DNA from: Desulfobacteraceae bacterium
GTDB lineage: Bacteria; Desulfobacterota; DSM-4660; Desulfatiglandales; Desulfatiglandaceae
Reading direction: 5' to 3'
Assembly (NCBI GenBank): GCA_030642205.1
Contig: DAOWOF010000054.1
Coordinates: 1 to 11,168 of the forward strand
Length of the DNA: 11,168 nucleotides
Shown here: positions 6,903 to 11,168 of the stretch, piece after piece
Layout: every line of letters starts with the position of its first letter
Position numbering within the stretch: the stretch's first letter is position 1
Notes under the pieces: generated by a model
Told to the model about the DNA's origin: nothing
The model's database searches: none
What the model saw: the letters and a program-made list of their open reading frames with translations, nothing else
Made by a program: the position numbers and the translations under genes

Positions 6903-6917
6903 CCTTTTCAAACCGCC

Positions 6918-7652
6918 TCATAGATTAAAGTTTTCTCCCAAATAGACACTGCGCGCCAGATTACTTGTCACTATCTTTTCCGGAGCGCCAGACTCAATTA
7001 TTTTACCTTGATTAATGATATAGGCTTTATCACATACATTTAAAGTTTCACGAACATTATGATCAGTTATGATAATACCCAGCCCACGATCTTTCAGGTG
7101 CTTTATTATATGTTGTATATCATTTATAACAAGCGGATCAATACCTGCAAAAGGTTCATCCAATAACATAAAGCGCGGTTCTGTTATAAGAGCTCGTGTA
7201 ATTTCCAGCCTTCGACGTTCTCCTCCGGAAAGGGATGATGCCTTTTGTTTTGCTAGATGCGAAATCTTTAGTTCTGCTAAAAAAAAATTTAGGCGAATCT
7301 TTTTTTCATGCGTAGAAAGATTTAATGACTCCAGCACAACCAAAAGGTTTTGTTCTACAGTCAGTTTACGGAATACAGAAGGTTCCTGGGATAAATAGCT
7401 GATACCTTCTCTGGCCCTTAGATACATGGGCTTTTCTGTAATATCAGCTCCGTCAAGATATATGGCCCCTTTGTCAGGTTTAGTTAGCCCTACTATCATA
7501 TAAAAGGTGGTTGTTTTACCTGCTCCGTTAGGGCCTAATAGCCCTATAATTTCATTCTTCATCAGGGTTATATCGACTTGATCAACAACTCGCTTACCAT
7601 TATAAATTTTTACAAGACCTTTTGCTTTAAGAGACTCCTCTTTTTTTAACAA
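6918..7652 (-). CDS. lptB: LPS export ABC transporter ATP-binding protein LptB
   Basis: The 244-residue ABC ATPase carries Walker A GPNGAGKTT (40-48), the Q-loop with Gln89 in YLSQEPSVF, the LSGGE signature (141-145), Walker B FMLLDE (161-166) and the H-loop His198 in TDHNVRET. The LSQEPSVFRKLTVEQN and DHNVRETL stretches are typical of LptB rather than of amino-acid importers. As a dimer with LptF and LptG it powers extraction of LPS from the inner membrane and its movement along the LptC-LptA bridge. No ATG is available before the core, so the start is TTG at 7652. An AAAAGG ribosome-binding site inside the end of lptA, 8 nt upstream, supports it and suggests translational coupling. LptF/LptG are not in the window. 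Confidence 0.97.
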   Translation of the reverse strand: MLKKEESLKAKGLVKIYNGKRVVDQVDITLMKNEIIGLLGPNGAGKTTTFYMIVGLTKPDKGAIYLDGADITEKPMYLRAREGISYLSQEPSVFRKLTVEQNLLVVLESLNLSTHEKKIRLNFFLAELKISHLAKQKASSLSGGERRRLEITRALITEPRFMLLDEPFAGIDPLVINDIQHIIKHLKDRGLGIIITDHNVRETLNVCDKAYIINQGKIIESGAPEKIVTSNLARSVYLGENFNL

Positions 7653-7657
7653 GAGTT

Positions 7658-8299
7658 TTACCTTTTGACTCTTTTAGGAAAAATAGTGGCTCTGGCTTTT
7701 TTATCCAATTTACTTTCCACTATACTCCTATTTTCTTTTAAAAAAAAGGTAATACGGTCTCCCTCAATAAAATTATCTCCTTGTCTCACAACTGGATTCC
7801 CTGTAAGGATCATCTTTTCGGATTCTTGATAAAAAATTGCCTTAGCAGCTCTTGCCTTCCCCCCCTGAATATTGTTGATTATTACATTCCCTGTAGAAAT
7901 TATTTTTATAATCCTGGTTTCGTAATCGCCTGCTTTTTTTTGGATTGGGAAACGATCAAAATAGACCATCATTTTCTGACAATCTATTGTAAAATTATTT
8001 TCTACTGCATTTACATCTCCTTCAAAAGTTACCACCTTTAGATTGTTGTCTACCTCCATATTATTAGACTTTATAATAATAGGTTCAGACTTGCTCTTCT
8101 GGTCCACAGGCTGCTTTATTTCAGCCTGTACAGGAAAAGGAAGGAATAAAATAATAAGCAGTATAATGGCCAGGATAATATAGCAGGTTTTAAAGAAATG
8201 TTTTTTTACAATGGGACAGGGAAAACCCCTAAGATGAAAAGAGGATACATCGTCAATAGTTTTCATTGATATCTCAGTCATTTTTTTTCGGAAAACCAT
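7658..8299 (-). CDS. lptA: LPS transport periplasmic protein LptA (OstA-like)
   Basis: A hydrophobic segment at about residues 39-56, counted from the ATG at 8299, ends in a signal-peptidase-like VQA/EI site (after residue 59). An OstA/LptA beta-jellyroll domain follows, starting with IIIKSNNMEVDNNLKVVTFEG and running through GGKARAAKAIFYQESEKMILTG to the basic end. LptA polymerises in the periplasm into the bridge that carries LPS from LptC to LptD. The frame is open up to a TTG at 8353, but those 18 codons lie in a repeat element, so I prefer the first ATG. It is preceded by AGGTG 6 nt upstream, formed by the repeat's end. Even so, 30-odd residues before the hydrophobic core is long for a signal peptide; ATG at 8281 or 8266 is possible. 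It overlaps the lptB initiation signals. Confidence 0.88.
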   Translation of the reverse strand: MVFRKKMTEISMKTIDDVSSFHLRGFPCPIVKKHFFKTCYIILAIILLIILFLPFPVQAEIKQPVDQKSKSEPIIIKSNNMEVDNNLKVVTFEGDVNAVENNFTIDCQKMMVYFDRFPIQKKAGDYETRIIKIISTGNVIINNIQGGKARAAKAIFYQESEKMILTGNPVVRQGDNFIEGDRITFFLKENRSIVESKLDKKARATIFPKRVKR

Positions 8300-8307
8300 A
8301 TTTAGCA

Positions 8308-8415
8308 CCTGAACGAAAACTGCTAATTTCTCCAATTTCTGTGTCAATTTCAAGTTTTAATTCTTAAGATACTTAATGTATTCCTGTGTTTAAAATTTTC
8401 TGGTTTTTGTTTGAG
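8308..8415. repeat. MITE-like 108-bp element, copy 1 (between lptC and lptA)
   Basis: This block aligns without gaps to 9068-9175, with 90 of 108 positions identical by hand count. The ends are inverted repeats of each other: the 15 bases at 8308-8322 against 8401-8415. In this copy several of these pairs are G-T. The middle holds a second inverted structure around GATAC/GTATT (8368-8372 with 8378-8382). The element fills most of the lptC-lptA spacer and stops 9 bp before the preferred lptA ATG. Size, terminal inverted repeats and lack of coding potential fit a non-autonomous mobile or palindromic repeat; the family is not one I can name. Confidence 0.7.
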
Positions 8416-8442
8416 CACTATTTATATATTGAAACGTTATTA

Positions 8443-9012
8443 TTAAAGAAAGGGGCCTCGTTTGACAGTAGCAGTAACATGAGAAAGTATCTTTATATGT
8501 TCTGATTGCAAATTAGCAAAAAGCCCCTTCCCCTCGACAAAGAAAAAAGGACCCCATATTTTGATATGTTTATCTGTTGTTAGGTCCTCAGTCCTTTCAT
8601 TTATCAGGAGATGTTCAGTTTCTGTCCGATATCCATTGCTGGTTATTCCTTCTACATTTCCCCAAAGATTAATTTCTCCGGTATCGCGGGAATATTCGCC
8701 TTTGTTGCTTTTTAGTTTGAACCAGGAACCGTCTTTAGGGTCCAATTTCAGATTGACTTCCTGAAAAATGATTATTTTTTTATCATTTGATATCTTTACT
8801 TGAACTGCATCCAGAATCCAGTTAAATCCTTTGCCAGGATCATCCTGGACATAATGAATATCCTTAAGTCTTAGCCCATCATCTGATAAAATGTCTTTAA
8901 TAAGAGAATTTGGCCCCGTTACTCTTCCTGCCCTTAAAAGAAAGAGCAGGACTACAACCAGGATAATTCCTATGCTTATAAGAGGCCATTGTTTACGGAT
9001 AAATTTATTCAT
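8443..9012 (-). CDS. lptC: LPS export protein LptC (DUF1239 family)
   Basis: The 189-residue protein has one N-terminal membrane anchor (about residues 9-27, PLISIGIILVVVLLFLLRAG) and a periplasmic beta-rich domain. Segments such as EVNLKLDPKDGSWFKLKSNKGEY and GEINLWGNVEGITSNGYRTE are typical of LptC/YrbK. E. coli LptC is 191 residues, so it looks complete. LptC receives LPS from LptB2FG at the inner membrane and hands it to LptA. Sequence conservation in this family is low, so the call rests on topology, motifs and the kdsC-lptC-lptA-lptB order. ATG at 9012 has no convincing ribosome-binding site. Both spacers around it contain a copy of the same MITE-like element, so it is the only lpt gene flanked by repeats on each side. 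Confidence 0.88.
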   Translation of the reverse strand: MNKFIRKQWPLISIGIILVVVLLFLLRAGRVTGPNSLIKDILSDDGLRLKDIHYVQDDPGKGFNWILDAVQVKISNDKKIIIFQEVNLKLDPKDGSWFKLKSNKGEYSRDTGEINLWGNVEGITSNGYRTETEHLLINERTEDLTTDKHIKIWGPFFFVEGKGLFANLQSEHIKILSHVTATVKRGPFL

Positions 9013-9067
9013 TGGGTTGATTTTTTACAACACCATCAAAAATTTAAACCTGAGTCTTTATCCAGAG

Positions 9068-9175
9068 CCTGAACAAAAACTGCTAATTTCCCCAATTTCT
9101 GTGTTAGTCTCAAATTTTAATCCTCAAAATACTTGATGTATTTCTGCGGTTAAAATTTTCCAGTTTTCGTTCGGG
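9068..9175. repeat. MITE-like 108-bp element, copy 2 (between kdsC and lptC)
   Basis: Same orientation as copy 1 and exactly 760 bp from it. The terminal inverted repeats are CCTGAACAAAAACTG (9068-9082) and CAGTTTTCGTTCGGG (9161-9175): 15 positions with one mismatch and one G-T pair. Inside, AAATTTTAA/TTAAAATTT (9112-9120 with 9150-9158) and AAATAC/GTATTT (9127-9132 with 9138-9143) share one centre and form a long interrupted hairpin. The element sits 55 bp upstream of the lptC start and accounts for most of the 206-bp kdsC-lptC gap. Confidence 0.72.
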
Positions 9176-9218
9176 TATTATATAAGCTTATTAAATCAAT
9201 CGGATATCTGTAACTGAC

Positions 9219-9704
9219 TCATCCATCCTGACACTGAAGGAGCCATTCACAGGCTTCACGTACAGCGCCATGACCTCCTCTAGTCCTTGTTATGAAATCA
9301 GCAGCCATACGAATTTCTCTAACCGCGTCTGCCACAGCGATTGATAGCCCTGACACTTCAAACATAGCCAAGTCAGGAATATCATCGCCCATAGAACAGA
9401 TATTTTCCTTGATAAATCCTTTCTTGGCCATTATTTTTTTTAGCAGCATCCCTTTATCTTTTACAGCCTGATAAACTTCCCTGATCCCCAATTCATTGGC
9501 CCGATATTCAACTATCCTGGATTTACGACCAGTAATCCAGACCACTTGGATGCCATGTTTCATGAGCATTTTCAGGCCCAGCCCATCTTTTACATTAAAA
9601 GCTTTTGTTTCTTCTCCCTTATTATTAATGATGATCCTTCCATCAGTTAGGACTCCATCAACATCGAGAAACAAAAGTTTTATTTTTTTTGCTTTTTCTT
9701 CCAC
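9219..9704 (-). CDS. kdsC: 3-deoxy-D-manno-octulosonate 8-phosphate phosphatase KdsC
   Basis: The 161-residue protein is a cap-less HAD phosphatase (C0 type, tetrameric in the family). Motif I is DVDGVLTDG with nucleophile Asp14 and acid/base Asp16. Motif II is Thr58 in WITGRKS, motif III is Lys84, and motif IV is GDDIPDL (106-112). The ITRTRGGHGAVREACEWLL tail, whose GGHGAVRE element closes the neighbouring active site, is diagnostic of KdsC. It releases phosphate from Kdo-8-phosphate to give Kdo for LPS inner core. The start is GTG at 9704, immediately after the kdsA TAA with no spacer, so the pair is probably translationally coupled. Length matches deltaproteobacterial KdsC; E. coli KdsC is longer at its N-terminus. 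Confidence 0.96.
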   Translation of the reverse strand: MEEKAKKIKLLFLDVDGVLTDGRIIINNKGEETKAFNVKDGLGLKMLMKHGIQVVWITGRKSRIVEYRANELGIREVYQAVKDKGMLLKKIMAKKGFIKENICSMGDDIPDLAMFEVSGLSIAVADAVREIRMAADFITRTRGGHGAVREACEWLLQCQDG

Positions 9705-10529
9705 TTATATCATCTTTACAAGATCATGAATCGCTTTCAGTTGAATTAAAAGAGGTCTGATCTCATCTAGTGGCAGTGAATTCGGACCATCACAGAGAGC
9801 TGAATCAGGATCAGGGTGGACTTCAAGAAAGACTCCATCAGCACCGGCTGCCACAGCAGCCCTGGCCAGATGGGGCACAAATTCCCGTTGACCGCCTGAA
9901 CAGTTTCCTCCACCTCCTGGCAGTTGGACACTATGGGTGGCATCAAAGACCACAGGAAATCCAAAGCCTCTCATAATAGCGATTGAACGCATATCTACAA
10001 CCAGGTTATTATATCCAAAAGAAGAGCCTCTTTCTGTGACAATAATGTCATTTTTTCCAACTGATGTTACTTTGTATATCGCTTCTCTCATCTCCCATGG
10101 AGAGAGAAATTGGCCTTTTTTAATATTTATGGGCAGTCCTGTCTTGGCAGCTGCCAATATCAAATCCGTCTGTCGGCATAGAAATGCTGGAATCTGTATA
10201 ACATCAAGCACTTTTGATGCCTTTTCCACCTCTTCAATTCCGTGAACATCAGACAAGACTGGCAGGTTAGTGGCCTTTTTGATTTTCTGAATAATTTTTA
10301 GCCCGTCATCTATCCCGGGACCTCTATAAGAATTGATTGATGTACGGTTGGCCTTATCATAGGAAGTCTTGAAAATAATATGGATACCAAGATCCTCAGA
10401 AATTTCTTTCAAAGTATTGGCAACAATGAGGGTTTGGGCCTCGTTTTCTATTACACAGGGACCCGCTATTAGAAACAGGGGGCCTTTTGCATGGAGAATG
10501 ATTGGCCCGATTTTAATATCATTTTTCAT
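9705..10529 (-). CDS. kdsA: 2-dehydro-3-deoxyphosphooctonate aldolase (KDO-8-phosphate synthase), metal-dependent type
   Basis: From the ATG at 10529 the product is 274 residues. It condenses phosphoenolpyruvate with arabinose 5-phosphate, the first committed step to Kdo. Motifs include IAGPCVIE (21-28), KTSYDKANRTS (54-64), FKKGQF-like NIKKGQFLSPWEM, GYNNLVVDMR, FDATHSVQLPGG and LEVHPDPDSALCDGPN. The four metal ligands of the metallo class (Cys11, His185, Glu222, Asp233 in Aquifex) are all present as Cys25, His199, Glu236 and Asp247; the metal-free E. coli class has Asn instead of that Cys. The frame extends to a TTG at 10571, and another TTG at 10541 has a GGAG site just upstream, so the N-terminus is uncertain by 4-14 residues. 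It heads the LPS operon. Confidence 0.97.
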   Translation of the reverse strand: MKNDIKIGPIILHAKGPLFLIAGPCVIENEAQTLIVANTLKEISEDLGIHIIFKTSYDKANRTSINSYRGPGIDDGLKIIQKIKKATNLPVLSDVHGIEEVEKASKVLDVIQIPAFLCRQTDLILAAAKTGLPINIKKGQFLSPWEMREAIYKVTSVGKNDIIVTERGSSFGYNNLVVDMRSIAIMRGFGFPVVFDATHSVQLPGGGGNCSGGQREFVPHLARAAVAAGADGVFLEVHPDPDSALCDGPNSLPLDEIRPLLIQLKAIHDLVKMI

Positions 10530-10550
10530 GAGATTTATCAAAAAATCTCC
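10530..10550 (-). promoter_or_regulatory. Small hairpin over the kdsA ribosome-binding site
   Basis: GAGATTT (10530-10536) and AAATCTC (10543-10549) form a 7-bp stem with a 6-nt loop directly before the kdsA ATG. The arm nearer the 5' end of the mRNA contains part of the only Shine-Dalgarno-like sequence, GGAG (10550-10547). The stem either hides this site or brings it closer to the ATG. Confidence 0.3.
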
Positions 10551-10595
10551 ATATTTTAGCTTAATAACCAAGACAATAAATTTGTATTCTTTAAA

Positions 10596-10624
10596 AAAAT
10601 ATCCAAATAAAACTTAAAAGTCAA
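10596..10624 (-). promoter_or_regulatory. Candidate sigma-70 promoter of the kdsA operon
   Basis: On the - strand, TTGACT (10624-10619, 5 of 6 consensus bases) and TATTTT (10601-10596, 4 of 6) are 17 bp apart. Transcription would start near 10589, leaving about 60 nt of leader before the kdsA ATG. Nothing upstream on the same strand reads into kdsA except past a terminator-like hairpin. Confidence 0.45.
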
Positions 10625-10735
10625 GCAATGCATTCCAAACTCAGCAATTCCCATTTTAAAGAATAGCACCCCACAGGATACCTATACCTAAAAAGAGGAA
10701 TTTTACGATTAAGTTTGCATTTGGAGGTTCTTATC

Positions 10736-10810
10736 ATGCACAATGGCAAATGCGTAACATCAGAGCCTCTTGCAGAAACAAAAACCTTGTTTGAAGCCTT
10801 GGAGATATGA
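10736..10810 (+). CDS. Possible very small ORF with a good ribosome-binding site (24 residues)
   Basis: An ATG at 10736 follows GGAGG by 8 nt, one of the best-spaced Shine-Dalgarno sequences in the window, and opens a 24-codon frame ending in TGA at 10808-10810. The peptide begins MHNGKCVTSEP and ends TLFEALEI. I recognise no family. It could be a small protein, a leader peptide, or the remaining 5' end of a gene whose body was replaced by the repeat-rich sequence that follows. GCATTTG (10717-10723) and CAAATGC (10747-10753) form an inverted repeat around the start. The call rests only on the ribosome-binding site. Confidence 0.22.
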   Translation: MHNGKCVTSEPLAETKTLFEALEI

Positions 10811-10852
10811 GTAGTTATATTGCTGCGACATATTAGATTTATTCAGTCTTGA

Positions 10853-10874
10853 AAAAACTGGCACTCTGGGCCAG
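10853..10874 (-). terminator. Rho-independent terminator downstream of the RAYT gene
   Basis: On the - strand, CTGGC (10874-10870) and GCCAG (10862-10858) form a 5-bp stem with a 7-nt loop followed immediately by six T residues (10857-10852). It could stop transcription coming from the transposase side before it reaches kdsA. Confidence 0.42.
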
Positions 10875-10880
10875 GTCAGG

Positions 10881-11076
10881 ATAGATGACTCTGCCGTGGA
10901 TTTTTTCTCTAAACAACGAACATCCAACGTCGAATTATGGTACGCCTTCGGCGTTTCGATTGAATTAAAAAAGATAAAGACTCCGACATCCACATTCGAT
11001 GTCGGAGTCTTTATCTTTTTTTTCCGTTCCCAGGCTCTGCCTGGGAATGCATGCTTCAAGGCTCTGCCTTTTTTTT
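10881..11076. repeat. Cluster of palindromic, REP-like repeats next to the RAYT gene
   Basis: This stretch has no credible gene. It contains several compact inverted repeats: ACGCC/GGCGT with a 3-nt loop (10942-10946 with 10950-10954), the long hairpin at 10967-11021, TTCCCAGGC/GCCTGGGAA around TCT (11027-11035 with 11039-11047), and AAGGC/GCCTT around the same TCT (11058-11062 with 11066-11070) followed by a T-run. The last two share the core GGCTCTGCC. The segments near 10922-10935 and 10988-11005 both carry an ACATCCA or GATGT-type word. Such sequences are characteristic of dispersed intergenic repeats mobilised by RAYT proteins; an assignment to a named family would need a genome search. 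Confidence 0.6.
10967..11021. repeat. Perfect 24-bp-stem hairpin flanked by A- and T-runs
   Basis: The 24 bases at 10967-10990 are the exact reverse complement of 10998-11021, with a 7-nt loop CACATTC. The stem runs from an A/T outer part (AAAA, AAGATAAAGA) to a GC-richer inner part (CTCCGACATC). The T-run at 11014-11023 makes it terminator-like on the + strand and the A-run does the same on the - strand. It is the longest perfect palindrome in the window. Confidence 0.75.
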
Positions 11077-11168
11077 AGACCAGCGGTTTTACTGTTACCA
11101 ATCCTTTTAACCCGATATAGTCACGGCCGCTGGAATATCTCCAATGCTCAGGTTTGTCAACATACCCC
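11075..11168 (-). CDS. REP-associated tyrosine transposase (RAYT, IS200-like Y1 family), C-terminal fragment
   Basis: The last 30 codons of a - strand gene enter from the right edge and end at TAA (11077-11075). The peptide starts GYVDKPEHWRYSSGRDY and ends IGLKGLVTVKPLV. This is the C-terminal signature of RAYT/TnpA-REP proteins, in which a helix ends with 'NPV.RGLV..PE.W.YSS...Y.G..GLV.V'. RAYTs are single-domain HUH endonucleases with a catalytic tyrosine that cut at REP palindromes; the catalytic HUH and Tyr residues lie outside the window, so activity cannot be judged. The stop codon merges with the T-run of the neighbouring palindromic repeat, the usual RAYT/REP arrangement. The family call is good for so short a piece but rests on a single motif. 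Confidence 0.75.
   Translation of the reverse strand, partial: GYVDKPEHWRYSSGRDYIGLKGLVTVKPLV

Noticed and set aside
7069..7398. 109-residue + strand ORF antisense to lptB
   Set aside because: It is a shadow of the strongly conserved LptB frame; its peptide has no domain and no ribosome-binding site.
8304..8418. AGCAC at 8304-8308 and 8414-8418 as a target-site duplication of MITE-like copy 1
   Set aside because: The pentamers overlap the terminal inverted repeats at both ends and copy 2 has no equivalent, so they are not a clean duplication.
10760..11059. 99-residue - strand ORF covering the repeat region
   Set aside because: Its N-terminal half is the direct translation of the two arms of the 24-bp hairpin and the CCTGGGAA-type palindromes, so the same short words recur as peptide; no ribosome-binding site and no domain. 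It is repeat-encoded, not a gene.
1..11168. CRISPR array, rRNA, prophage or a novel defence system
   Set aside because: No regularly spaced direct repeats, no rRNA-like sequence and no phage or defence gene; apart from the RAYT end and repeats the genes are housekeeping.

Overview
The window looks like a piece of an AT-rich Gram-negative chromosome, most likely from a Desulfobacterota (deltaproteobacterial, Desulfobacterales-like) organism. It encodes Kdo and LPS-transport functions and a TonB-dependent outer-membrane receptor, so the cell has an LPS outer membrane. It also has a long-form HPF, sigma-54 and a mannose-type EIIA in one run, a combination common in that group. The lineage is inferred from gene content and order; no marker tree was possible.

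Layout. At the left edge (2-481, + strand) is the C-terminal end of a TonB-dependent receptor. Everything else that codes is on the - strand and reads right to left. The right half (about 10.53 kb down to 6.9 kb) is the Kdo/LPS export cluster kdsA-kdsC-lptC-lptA-lptB. It runs into rpoN-hpf-ptsN (5.4-4.3 kb) and then a mannose-family PTS EIIA (3614-4009). This is the classic kdsC-lptCAB-rpoN-hpf-ptsN order also seen in Escherichia coli, but rapZ/npr (and any hprK) are absent where they would be expected. The left half holds a glycolytic and secretion group, gap - tpiA - secG - tRNA-Leu(GAG). There is no pgk between gap and tpiA. The secG / tRNA-Leu(GAG) neighbourhood matches secG-leuU of E. coli.

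Non-coding content is the less ordinary part. Two gapless, about 83% identical copies of a 108-bp element with 15-bp terminal inverted repeats (MITE-like) flank lptC (8308-8415 and 9068-9175) and interrupt the lpt operon. The first copy appears to supply the ribosome-binding site of lptA. At the right edge is the C-terminus of a REP-associated tyrosine transposase (RAYT, IS200-like), directly next to palindromic REP-like sequence and a perfect 24-bp-stem hairpin (10881-11076). Another short REP-type palindrome lies at 566-587. Terminator-like hairpins follow the tRNA, gap, the EIIA gene and the RAYT. Sigma-70-type promoters can be proposed before kdsA, before rpoN and before ptsN; the ptsN one is placed so that the mRNA could be leaderless. 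The gap-EIIA spacer holds a GC-rich, hairpin-dense block that may be a structured RNA.

How the genes fit together. KdsA and KdsC make Kdo; LptC, LptA and LptB are parts of the LPS export machine; RpoN, HPF and PtsN form the usual regulatory tail of that operon. GapA and TpiA are central glycolytic and gluconeogenic enzymes, and SecG is part of the SecYEG translocon. I see no complete undescribed system. The most notable items are the MITE-like pair inside the lpt operon and the RAYT/REP locus at the edge.
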